Part shown: piece after piece, positions 14,301-23,910 of the stretch
How positions within the stretch are numbered: position 1 is the stretch's first letter
Layout: each line of letters starts with the position of its first letter
Assembly: GCA_902729315.2 (NCBI GenBank)
Contig: LR746270.1
Location: forward strand, 6,317,221-6,381,220
Length of the DNA: 64,000 nucleotides
Origin: Spirodela intermedia
Taxonomy: Eukaryota; Streptophyta; Magnoliopsida; Alismatales; Araceae
Direction of reading: 5' to 3'
Notes under the pieces: model-generated
The model's database searches: none
What the model was told of the DNA's origin: nothing
Seen by the model: only the letters and a program-made list of their open reading frames with translations
Position numbers and translations under genes: made by a program

Positions 14301-14904
14301 TTAGATTATTTTAAACTTAGGCATTACGAAATGTCACCATGTTGCTTAGGCAGTAAGTTGGCAGATCACCACCCCGACTACCTTGAGGACATTTCACGAT
14401 GAACAGTCTATTTACAAATCCGCTGATTCATAACCAGATATCAAAATAATGTATTCAAAATCAATTTAAAAAAAGAGATGTTCATGATGTCGAACTGTTA
14501 GAATATGAATTAAACTATCATTCTTGGTAGACAAGTTGAATGTCATACGTTTGGGGAAAACAGCAGATGTTGACTCTCACTACCATTAAAAAAAGAAACC
14601 TAACAAAAGAGAGATATAAAAATGCAGAGGCAAGGAAGAAAAGGACAATAACAAAGAATATTACATCAATTACCTGAAAATTTTTCGGTGAGATGCCACA
14701 GCCATTATCTGTAACTTTAATGTATTGTTCACCATACTCTTTTAGACTAATCTCAACACTGGTCGCACCAGCATCCAGACTATTCTCAACCAACTCTTTG
14801 ACAGCAGCTGAGAGATCCAAAATCACTTGCCCTGAGCAAATTCTGTGAATCACTCCCTTAGTGATAGCCTTGATTGTCGGGCAATCACCACTTACTCCTG
14901 CCAT
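4785..14904 (-). CDS. PMS1: PMS1 MutL-type DNA mismatch repair endonuclease
   Basis: Eleven exons in order of translation: 14674-14904, 13210-13533, 11454-12626, 9970-10226, 9748-9874, 8554-8622, 8269-8342, 7947-8012, 6246-6349, 5970-6151, 4785-4889 (2712 nt, 903 aa). All junction phases agree. The N-terminal GHKL ATPase shows [14 protein letters not shown] and [11 protein letters not shown] long variable linker fills most of the 1173-nt exon. The C-terminal MutL domain shows the metal-binding endonuclease motif [12 protein letters not shown] (about residues 726-737), the ACR block and CPHGRP (about 883-888). In the known pathway PMS1 pairs with MLH1, is recruited by MutS heterodimers and nicks the error-containing strand. 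The sequence looks intact. The last intron (4890-5969) carries a very large microsatellite. The upstream leader (to about 15.8 kb) probably holds 5' UTR and promoter shared head-to-head with the uL29m gene. Confidence 0.94.
5032..5338. repeat. Large CT/CTCTGT microsatellite in the last PMS1 intron
   Basis: About 300 bases of simple repeat. It starts as CTGTCT/CTCTGT hexamer variants (to about 5243), with some CTCTAT units, then becomes an uninterrupted CT run from about 5244 to 5331. On the PMS1 sense strand it is a GA purine tract. The long ORFs running through it are low-complexity artefacts. Confidence 0.97.
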
Positions 14905-16347
14905 CTAAATGAAAACCAAACACAATTAAGCGTACAAGTAAAATATTAAAAAAAATGACCAGTGTTTTAAGCCCATTGAAAAGATCTTAGGGGAAAATAG
15001 ACATGAACAACATGTCAAGATCGTAAACACCGAAATAACGACTAAAAATAAGTAGACAGACTAAATTGAATACAAAAAATGGCTCCTTTAAGCTCTAATT
15101 ATCCCCTGGCGAGAAAAAATATCAATCAATCAATTACCCCAATTCCGTTAATCTAAAAAAGAGCCAGCATCGCAATATCTTTAAGATCAAATAAATTGGA
15201 AGATGAATAAAGCTCTCCTCCAAGTTTTAAGCATCCTTGTCCAGAATAAGTATCAATTAATCATCAACCATAATCCCTTAATGAGAGAGAGTCTGTTCAG
15301 AGATACCCTGCACTCAACCCCAACCACCCCCCACCCCCCATCCCTCCCCACCGGTCCCCCAAACCCCAAAAGCCCTTTGATCCTATCAGTGACATCAGAA
15401 GCAGCATATCTCATCCTCAAGTAACAAAAACGAAGGAAAATGCATAGTAAAGACGAAGATCACCTCATGAACTCAGCGAAGCAAAATGGTCCACAAGTCG
15501 GCTGCGCTCACTCCATTTCTCGAGCGGGCAAACTTGTTCGAATTCTGTTCTGACGGCCTAAACCCAGGAACCAGCGCACACTGCAGGTGATAGAACACGA
15601 ACCCCACGCAAAAAAGAGAGACAGAGCCGCCAGACCAATTGATACAAACTGATAAAAACAGCTCGAAAACAGATCTTCTTGGCGGGGCAGAGTAATCTGC
15701 CACTTGAGGCGAACGACTTGGATGAAGTCGGGAACGACAAGACCCTGCGATTTCGCGCCAATAAAAGAAAACCCTAGTTCGCCCGAGATCCCTCATGGGC
15801 ACCCGGCGAGCGATGGATAAACCCCACCATCCCCCCCGCCAATCGCCTTCGTAATCCCGCTCCCGCCCTCTTCCACTCCCGCCGAAAATGAGAGACCCAG
15901 AAATTACTATTTAAAATACGACACCGTTTCCGAGTCATGGCGGACGAACCGTGCCGAGTTGCTGACTGATTCCGTTCCGTACCCGTACCGTTTCCGTTTT
16001 GATGCCACGTACCCCGAGTCTTAAGGGCCTATCGAGGGGCTGGGCCTGTCGCAGGGCGGACAAATCCTTAAGTCCAGGCCCTCCATGGCCCGGGCCCGAT
16101 GGTGGCGTGGCAGCCCCCTCATGTCAGGGAAGAGGGGTGCGTGGGCCCGGCTCGTTAGCCCTCGAAATTTTGCCGCGCAATCAACGGTCGTGATCAGCCG
16201 AGTGGTCTCCCGTGTTAACTCTGCCGAAACTGGCGGGTCATGCCGAGTTGGAAGCGCCAGGGGGCCTAAACCCCTCTCTCCGGCAGATCTGGAGAAAAGC
16301 CCTAGAAAACCCTCAGAGAGACGGAGAGATCGCCCGAAGCAAGGACG
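14905..16347. promoter_or_regulatory. Bidirectional promoter region, PMS1 / uL29m
   Basis: The two start codons point away from each other across 1.44 kb. The part nearest PMS1 (14905-15470) is AT-rich and could be a 5' UTR intron. From about 15500 it becomes GC-richer, with AAACCCTAG-like telo-box sequence near 15770 and 16300. TGGGCC cores lie at 16041-16046 and 16142-16147, plus further GGGCCC runs between them. Site II plus telo-box is a known promoter combination of plant ribosomal-protein genes. The 235-codon minus ORF across 16021-16728 overlaps this region and uL29m exon 1 and is treated as a shadow. Confidence 0.5.
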
Positions 16348-18637
16348 ATGCTCCTGTACAGACTGCTCGGGAGGAGGTTCCTGGCCGCCGCCGCCAAGTC
16401 GGAGAGCTCCGCCGGCTCTGCAGCGGCCGCAACAGCTACACCTCGGGTGGCTTGCAACCCTCTGGAAGAGTTCTTTGAGCTGGACAGAAATCCCGACGAT
16501 GAGACGCCTGTGGTGTATGGTACTCGATCTTTCTCGCCATCTCCTGTTATGTTTTACTTCCTCACTCCCTTCCGTAGGATTTCTGTGGATTGAGGCCTCC
16601 GAATAGGAGGTTTGCGGCGGTGACGGATGCTTTGGAAAAGCGGTTAGTATCAAGGCATGATGAAGGATGTTGCTCGCGCAAACCGTGGTATGATATGTCT
16701 GTTGGGGTATGAGACATATTGTTGTCATAATCAGGGATTTAGATGAAAAACATCAAAGATGGAAGCTCTGGTCTTCTTCCGCATCGTGAAATTCTAATTG
16801 GAACAATGGTGAAAGCGTACAGGAAGGATAGATCATTGCCTTTCGAAAGACATTAACTGAGGAAATGTGTGCGGACAGTGGATGTAGCTTTGAAAGTTGT
16901 GTGTTTCCTGTGTAGAATGCTCAAACCAAGAAGAGATGTGGTTATTTTTTAGGGAAATGTTCTAGAAACCAGACGGGGTGAGGAATGAGAACTCTTATCT
17001 GGTCAAGTTAAACTGACTGGATAAGACCTAAACAGAATGACGGACTTATTTTGGGCTTTAAATGTTTAGAAAACTTCCATTCATTAAAATTAACGATCCA
17101 ATCTATGTTACCAGCAATATTTATCAATATCAATGAAATCACATTTGGGCAAAGAGGAGGATCTAAAATAATGGTCAGCAGCTGAACTAAAAATGCGGCA
17201 AAAACATTTATGTGTCGAAATGAAAACATCACATTCGTTGATGCGTTTGAAGGAACTCGAAAACATATCTTATAAAAAATCAGTTGTCTGGGAAAATTAG
17301 GGTTGAGTTCAAAACTCCAAGTTATTTACAGTCCCCTGATTCATCAGTCTTTTGAGTTATGCTCGGTATTATAGTTTATCTGAAGCACTCATAGTTTTAA
17401 TTTATTTGGAGATAAGAAAAGTGGTGATATATGTTTATCAAATATTGGAAGTAATTGAACAGTTTATATAAACTGAAAACAGCAAAGCATAACGAGTATT
17501 CATCCATTAGTCTCTTTGATTTTCTTGCTTGTACATCACTTTGATGCAAATGGATGACATAACGTGAAAGAATACTGGATTCATACGACGTGAATGTGTT
17601 AAAGATTCACTGAACTAAAGTGAATCTGTTTCTTCTGAATTACTGCACTGGGCTTTATCATGTATAGATGCAACATTTTGTATTATTTTCACAGCTAAGC
17701 CAAATTCGTTTGTCAAAAAAAAGGTGGAATTTTCAAAGGATGAAGATAAAATGCGTCCAATATTAAATAAAGAAGAATAAAATCCCTTGACTGCATCGAA
17801 ACAATACATTCTCCTCAACGCATCCAACTCGACAAAGGATGTCAGGTAAAACATTGTGCAGAAAATCCTTCTTCTTCAATGTTACTTTTACTAAGTTCTT
17901 TCAATGATAGAACTTACTTCAATAGAGTGCTTCTCATCTTTGCAACGTGAAGATGATTCTATAATGGTTTTTTTTTTTTTTTTTTTTAATTTTTTTTAAG
18001 GTTTGTTGCTCTTCTAGTGCACTCAAGTTTGGTATATCGCTGTTTGAGTGTTAATATAGCTCTTATTCCTTATGATGGAAGAAAATCTCTTTTAATCTTC
18101 TATTACCTGATTTATTATGCTTGTATGGTTTATATGGTCGAGGGCAATCCATAATTTTTTTAATTTGGTTCGGTTGAATATTTATGACATATAAGATGGT
18201 TATTTGCTCTCATCGCAACAAATCACCCACAGATATTTCACCTGAAAGACCATTGGAATCTTCACCGTTTTCCAGGACGAAGCTGGAAGGCCTCCGAACT
18301 ACGTCTCAAATCGTGGGATGATCTTCAGAAGTTGTGGTACGTGCTCCTGAAGGAAAAGAACATGCTCATGTCCCAGCGGCAGATGCTCAACGCACAGAAC
18401 CTACGCTTTCCCAATCCGGAGCGTATCCCAAAGGTTAGTCTCTTTCACTTCTCTTCATCCTCCTCTCCTCTTCTGAGAGTCATAATACATGAAGAGCCCT
18501 CGTCTTCATGGATGAATATAATTGGAGAGCAAGTGTTCATCAAAGCTAATTAAAATGGTCCGGTGGTATCCATAGGCTAGCACAATAAAATCGATTGGTA
18601 GAACTTTCCTTTTTAAGGGTCCTCCCTCCTTCCCTGG

Positions 18638-18703
<66 letters not shown>

Positions 18704-18884
18704 ATATATATATATATATATATATACATATGTAGAATATATATTTGAATATTGTCCTGTGTTGTATGAAATCCAGGTAAGGAAATCGATGTGCCGCATC
18801 AAGCACGTGTTAACGGAGAGGGCGATCGCTGAGCCCGACCCGAGGAGGTCCGCCGAGATGAAGAAGATGGTCAATTCCCTCTAG
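16348..18884 (+). CDS. MRPL47: Mitochondrial ribosomal protein uL29m (L29/L47 family)
   Basis: Three exons, 16348-16519, 18276-18433 and 18777-18884, give 438 nt and 145 aa in consistent phase. The N-terminus ([17 protein letters not shown]) is basic, serine/alanine-rich and amphipathic, as expected for a mitochondrial targeting sequence. The conserved core follows: [58 protein letters not shown]. The protein ends with an [10 protein letters not shown] tail typical of the plant family. Known role: a large-subunit protein near the peptide exit of the mitochondrial ribosome. Intron 1 is long (1.76 kb) and contains a poly-T run at about 17968-17987. Intron 2 holds a CT/TA microsatellite just before the last exon. 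The upstream site II elements suit a housekeeping ribosomal gene. Confidence 0.93.
18638..18726. repeat. Compound (CT)n(TA)n microsatellite in uL29m intron 2
   Basis: The CT run extends to 18700 with one CTTT interruption, then TA repeats to about 18726. It ends about 50 bases before the splice acceptor at 18775-18776, so its CT part lies in the upstream pyrimidine region of that intron. Confidence 0.95.
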
Positions 18885-19861
18885 AACTCATCCTCCTCAG
18901 GTTCTTCTTCTCCATCCTCTTGATGCTGTCCCTCTGGTTTTGAAAGATGATGTAAATGTGCTCTTGAGGATCTCCTACTTTTCCCTAAAAACCATCAGGG
19001 GATCCGTTTGACTCCATCTGATAGACGGCTGCGATTTCATTGATTTTAGCCGCTTACTTTCTTTGACTCCTATCAAAAAGTCTTGGGGCCATGACCTGGT
19101 TGACTTCCACCGGGTTGTCTGGCAAAAAGAGGAACTTTTGCTAATGTGCGTATGGGTTAGGGCTTTTTTTTCCTTTTCTCACTGCTTCTATAATTGTTCA
19201 AGATCTCTTTAATTCACCGTTGACTTGTAGTCTACGCGATCTCAAGGAGGTCAACGTCGGTAAAAATTGGATTTGTTAAAAACGTTTTTAATGAAACTGA
19301 AATTTGACTGAAAAATTTGCAAATCGTAGTTGTGGGGCCACGGTTAATGACCCGTTGACTTCTTGAAGGTCTTCAAAGGGAGGAATATTTTACGATATTA
19401 GGCGTTTCCAATCTGAGTTATTTTGCTTTGATATCTTAAAAAACTCGCCGGAATTATTTCCTTACGATTAGATTCCCCACGAATAATTAAATACAGCGTT
19501 TGATTTCCACGGCACTAAGTAGAGAGAGACAGAGAGAGGGAGAGAGAGAGAGAGTGACGTACCGTGGTCGGACGGTCAGGCCGAAACTTAGCCATGAAGC
19601 TTGTGGGAAACCGTGTCGATTCTGAAGAACCCGATTGGCCACAAAACGACATGCGATCCTTCAATACTCAGCCGTCCGATTAGACTCGATCTAACAGCAG
19701 AGAGCCGCTTTTGCCTTAAATAGCCATTATACACGCTCTTCTGCCTCACGCTCCTTCTATTTCCCCCTGCTCCTCTCCCCCTCTTTCGACACTCTCCCGG
19801 TCGATTCGTCCTCTTCTCTGGGTTTTCAACGATCCACGAGGAGATCCCTAGAAGGTCGATC
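18885..19861 (+). other. Intergenic: uL29m 3' flank and REF/SRPP promoter
   Basis: No ORF of interest. It contains the uL29m 3' UTR, a GA-rich block at about 19518-19553, and a TATA-like TTAAATAG at about 19716-19723, some 140 bases upstream of the REF/SRPP ATG. The leader just before the ATG is pyrimidine-rich (CTCTTCTGCCTCACGCTCC and similar). No GGCCC cluster of the kind seen at the neighbouring genes was noticed here. Confidence 0.4.
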
Positions 19862-20932
19862 ATGGCGGAACCTGCAACAGAGCAACTGCCGGAGATGGTA
19901 AGTCATCATCTCCCTCCATTTTCCCGACCGACGATGCGGTTTTCTTTGAAAAATTTGCCAGGAAGTTCATCCATTAGGGTTTCTGGAGATCCCCTGTTAA
20001 TTGATTTCGGAATTTTCCAGAGCATGGAGGCACAGGCGCAGGCGGAGGAGAGCCTGAAGTACTTGGGGTTCATCCACCTGGCGGCGATGCAGGCGCTGAT
20101 GTGCTTCTCGAGGCTCTACGTCTATGCCAGGGAGAACTCGGGCCCTCTGAGGCCCGGAGTCCACACCATGGAAGGCGCCGTCAAGACCGTCATCGGCCCC
20201 GTCTACGACAAGTTCCAGGGCATCCCCTACGATCTCCTCAAGTCTGTCGACCAGAAGGTTAGTCCGATTCTGCATCCATGATCAGTATCGACTTCAAGAA
20301 GCTCGAATTTCATCGCGGTTTTTATGATTTGGTCCGATTCTGCATCCATGATCAGGATCGACTTGTAGAAGCTCGGATTTCCTCTTTGATTTTATGATTT
20401 GGTCCGATTCTGCATTCATGATCATGATCGACTTGAAGAAGTTCGGATTTCCTTACGGATTTCGTGATTTCCCCCCCTCCTATGACAGGTCGACGAGACG
20501 GTGAGCCACCTCCCTCCTTCGGTGAAGAACGCCTACGCGTCGGCTCGGAAGGCCCCTGAGGTCACCCGCTCTGTGGCCGGCGAGATCCACCGCGCCGGCG
20601 TGGTAGGAGCGGCGGCCGATCTGGCGAAGAACGTCGCGGCCAACTGCGAACCCGCTGCCAAACAGCTCTACGCCAGGTACGAGCCAGTGGCGGAGGACTG
20701 CGCTGCGATGGCGTGGCAGGCCCTCCACCGCCTCCCGCTCTTCCCCCAGGTTGCGCAAATGGCGGTCCCCACGGCGGCGCACTGGTCGGAGAAGTACAAC
20801 ACCGCCGTCCGTGGCGCCGCCGGAAGGGGCTACGCCGTGGCCACCTTCCTCCCCCTGGTGCCCACCGAGAAGATCTCCAAGATTCTCGGGGCCTCTGCCG
20901 AAGAGTCGACGCCTCCGGTGGCGGCGCAGTGA
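19862..20932 (+). CDS. REF/SRPP-like (rubber elongation factor family) stress protein
   Basis: Three exons, 19862-19897, 20021-20257 and 20489-20932, give 717 nt and 238 aa. The REF domain starts at about residue 20 (LKYLGFIHLAAMQALMCFSRLYVYARENSGPLRPGVHTMEGAVKTV) and continues through YDKFQGIPYDLLKSVDQKVDETV. A helix-rich middle and the conserved YNTAVRGAAGRGYAVATFLPLVPTEKISKI block follow. Family knowledge: REF/SRPP and LD-associated proteins (LDAPs) coat rubber particles or cytosolic lipid droplets and are often stress-induced; most family members are in plants that make no rubber. Lipid-droplet association is an inference here. Exon 3 is very GC-rich with C/G-ending codons, unlike the AT-rich flanks. 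Intron 2 consists mostly of three tandem 70-bp copies. There is no signal peptide. Confidence 0.9.
20262..20471 (+). repeat. Three tandem 70-bp copies filling REF/SRPP intron 2
   Basis: Copies start at 20262, 20332 and 20402, each with GTCCGATTCTGCATCCATGA or a close variant and ending in TTTTATGATTTG or similar. The array begins four bases after the splice donor and ends about 17 bases before the acceptor, so it makes up nearly the whole 231-nt intron. The copies differ at scattered positions, which indicates an older duplication rather than an assembly error. Confidence 0.95.
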
Positions 20933-20940
20933 TCAACCCC

Positions 20941-21250
20941 AGCAGAATCGACTCTCCCCCCCCTATATGTGCACAGAAATTATCAGCTCTGATCTACTTC
21001 CCGTTTCACGATCTTCCTACTCGCACCCAACAATGGTTCCCAGAATATAACTTTTTTAGGGAAAAAAGAATCTGCTTTGGGTTTCGGCAGGGAGATCACG
21101 ATACCACCTGCAGAATCGAGTCCTCTCTATCTATGTGTACACAGAAATCACCAGCTCCGATCTTCTTCCCATGTCACGATCTTCTTCCTCGCACTCAAAA
21201 GTGGTTCTCTGAATCAAACTTTTTAGGAAAAAAACGATCTGCTTTCCTTA
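20941..21250 (+). repeat. Direct duplication in the REF/SRPP 3' flank
   Basis: Two related blocks of about 140 bases, offset by about 168. CAGAATCG begins at 20943 and again at 21111. Shared landmarks are CACAGAAAT.ACCAGCTC, CACGATCTTC, CTCGCAC, GTGGTTC and ACTTTTTAGG..AAAAA..ATCTGCTTT. The first block starts just after the stop codon, so it is probably 3' UTR. Confidence 0.9.
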
Positions 21251-21404
21251 TTTGGGCTTCACTTTGAGGCCCAATATCCAGATAAGAGGGCAGGGGTTAT
21301 ACCCCCGGCCCGGCCCGTTTACTCCGGGAAACGTGCTTATGGGTAAAGGGCCTAATGGGAGCTTCTGGTGGTTGCTGCAGAACGGGGAGGGGGCGATTGT
21401 GGCG
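21251..21404 (+). promoter_or_regulatory. GGCCC-rich promoter of the 21.4 kb gene
   Basis: GAGGCCCAATA near 21270, GGCCCGGCCC at about 21308-21317 and GGGCCTAAT near 21349 lie within 150 bases of the chosen ATG. They resemble site II elements. Function is inferred. Confidence 0.4.
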
Positions 21405-22533
21405 ATGGCAGCGGAGGGGAGAGCCCTTCCGGCGGCCATTCGCTTCGCCGCCGCTCCCCGCCGGCCCATCCCCTTCCGTTCGAAGCGGCTTGCCGTCCTC
21501 CGGTCTGTTGCTGGTGGCGCCGCCGCGTCTCTCCCCTCTCTCCGGCGCCCCGCCAGGCGGACGAACCGTCTGCGGCCGAAGCTGCTGGAAACCCTAACTC
21601 CGTCATCTCCTCCTCCTCAGACGGTTCCCGAGGCTGATCCATCTCCGGGGGAAAGAGGAGTAGGGGAAGATGCGCAGACTGTGGAGCTCCAGGTCGATGG
21701 TCACTCCTTCACCATGGAATTCGCTGAATCGAGGGCCGTACGAGCCGAGCAGGGTGACGCCGTGGGGGCATTCCTCCTCCGGTCCCTCTTCCTGGTCGGA
21801 TTTGTCACTCTTCAGGTCGCCTGCGCTACCTGGTTCTTCAGCTCCGCCGATGGCAAAGAGAAACGCGCCGTTGATAATGGCGCTCCTTCTGCGGTGGACA
21901 ATGCCGCGGTGCTTGGGCAAGGGAAGGAAGGCGATCTGCAATTGGGAGAACGAGAAGTGGAGTTTAGGCAGATGGTGTCAGCGATCCAGGCCATGGCCAA
22001 GGAGGCCAGGGCGGCTGAGGCGAGGAAGGCCTCTGAGAAGGGCGGAGATGAGGGACCGAAGGGGGATATCATGGAGGAGGTGAACCAGAGAGTCGGCAAG
22101 GTGAGGAAGAGGTTGCCTCGCGTTCACCGCGATGCAAAGGCGTTCGGAAGAAGTCCAGTGGAAAGAGGCGGCAACAAGCAGCCCAAAGAGAACACGAGGG
22201 TGATGCCGGACCTTCTTGTCCCTGAAGAGGTATCCGAGGACAGGGCAACCAGTAGAGAAGCTATTCGTCGTGAAGGAACTGGCTCTTCCAATGAAGCCTC
22301 CGCAGTGGCCTCTACATCGAAGACAAGCATACCCCCTTCGCAAAGCTTGCCGCATAAAGAGAGTAGCTCTTCCACAATCGGTAGGAATGTTTCCACCGAT
22401 CCCAAGGTTTTGTCAGGCAAGACAACTGAGCACAAACATGTACCTGACAAGGCAAAACATTCACAGCCTGATGCTGTAGACAACTTGTGGTGGTTGAAGC
22501 TTTCGTATGTTCTGGTATGCAAATTTCAGAACT

Positions 22534-22570
<37 letters not shown>

Positions 22571-23036
22571 TAGGCTGTTGACTGTGCTTTGAAATATTTT
22601 TAGGATAGTTTCATATGGGTTAGTTGCTGTTCCTATTTGTTAACTTCCATGATGTGACAGGCTATATTTTTACACAGAGGGACAGACCGCAAGAAGTTCA
22701 GAGGTCTCTACTCGTTAAAGTACGATTCAGGTTCAGAAAAAGGAAGCCCATCTTCCTACACCGTTGCCTTCCAGGATCGTGCTGATGCCACAAACTTCTG
22801 TTATCTTCTGGAGACATTTTTTCACAATCTGGAAGATTTCTCCGCAGATGTCGTTCCTCTCTCAACGCAGGTTAGCCTTCTCTGTGTTGCTAATCAGCTA
22901 TGATTTTGGTGAGATAAATGCTCCCCGCTATCTTCCCACAGTAGAATATTATGAAAAATCTCTGTATTTCCTCGGGAACTGACCAAAGTTTGATGCCATT
23001 TTGCAAAGTTTTCGGATTTCACTGGTAATTTCTTTT

Positions 23037-23093
<57 letters not shown>

Positions 23094-23239
23094 GGAAATG
23101 GATGTTGCCGCAGGAACTTCATGATGCTGTAAGGTCCAAGGCATTGAATGTGATCGTCGTGAAGAGGGGGCAGCTTAATCTGTATGCGGGGCAACCCCTT
23201 GCTGAAGCAGAGATGCAGCTGTGCTCCATGATGGAATAG
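21405..23239 (+). CDS. Uncharacterised plant protein, predicted organellar, one membrane segment
   Basis: Three exons, 21405-22514, 22661-22870 and 23114-23239, give 1446 nt and 481 aa. The first 60 residues are rich in R, A, S and P and nearly free of acidic residues, like a plastid or mitochondrial transit peptide. A hydrophobic segment at about 119-145 (AVGAFLLRSLFLVGFVTLQVACATWFF) is the only clear membrane span. The middle (about 180-350) is charged, low-complexity and probably disordered. The C-terminal 115 residues look folded and conserved: AIFLHRGTDRKKFRGLYSLKYD, the FQDRADATNFCYLLETFFHNL block and VVKRGQLNLYAGQPL. I recognise the C-terminus as typical of an unnamed plant family but cannot give a function. 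The ATG at 21405 was preferred over an in-frame one at 21252, whose extra 51 residues run through promoter-like GC sequence. Confidence 0.78.
22536..22567 (+). repeat. (CT)n run in intron 1 of the 21.4 kb gene
   Basis: About 30 bases of uninterrupted CT, 21 bases after the splice donor of intron 1. Confidence 0.95.
23041..23089 (+). repeat. (CT)n microsatellite in intron 2 of the 21.4 kb gene
   Basis: About 49 bases of CT ending 24 bases before the splice acceptor at 23112-23113, so it overlaps the region where a polypyrimidine tract is expected. Confidence 0.95.
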
Positions 23240-23910
23240 CATCCGTGGGCAGAAGAACCAGGACGAAGAGGGGCAGGTAGGCAATTCTCCCTCTCTCCTG
23301 ACCCAAAAAAAAAAAAAATCCCTTTTTTGGGAGTAGGGGCGAAGAACAAAAAAAAACTGTAAAATAATAATATTATTATTATATTGAAATTTTGTGGGAA
23401 TGCTGATCTGCTGTGGTCTAACAGCCAAGCAGGCGGCGCCTTGTCGCCAGCTGCTGGCGAGGAGGGAGGAGCTTCCCCAGAAATGGTGCGGTTTTCCTGA
23501 TGTACCTAAACCTTCTTGATTTGACAATTCTCGGGCATCAATTAATTAAATAATATAATCATTTTTTTCCCCAGTTCTTCCCCTCCTCCTCCTTATAATA
23601 ATGGCGTAAGCTTCACGGAAAATACTAAATAGTTCTATAGTAAGTATTATTTAATAAAGTTTAAGAACGGAATTAAGTATTACTTTAAAAATGGGACCGG
23701 TAAGAGTATCGTTTCGGATCGGGCCCTGGGCCGGCCCGCGGACATTCTAGAAGCCGGAGAAGGGGGGTTTTGGGGGAGGAGAGAGAGGGTGGAGGAGGGG
23801 GGCAAGCAGTTGCTTTATTTCTTCCTCCGCTCCTGTCTGCTTCGTCTCTCACTGGAGAAAACCAGGAGGTCGCGGCGGCGGAGGACGAGCAACTGCCGCC
23901 GGCCGGTGAG
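23240..23910 (+). promoter_or_regulatory. Intergenic and promoter of the tafazzin-like gene
   Basis: After the 3' end of the upstream gene there is an AT-rich stretch (to about 23700), then a GC switch with TCGGGCCCTGGGCCGGCCCG at about 23718-23737, about 175 bases before the ATG at 23911. This is another GGCCC/TGGGCC cluster. No separate gene is visible. Confidence 0.4.

Noticed and set aside
16021-16728. 235-codon minus-strand ORF
   Set aside because: GC-rich shadow across the shared promoter and uL29m exon 1; no family features.
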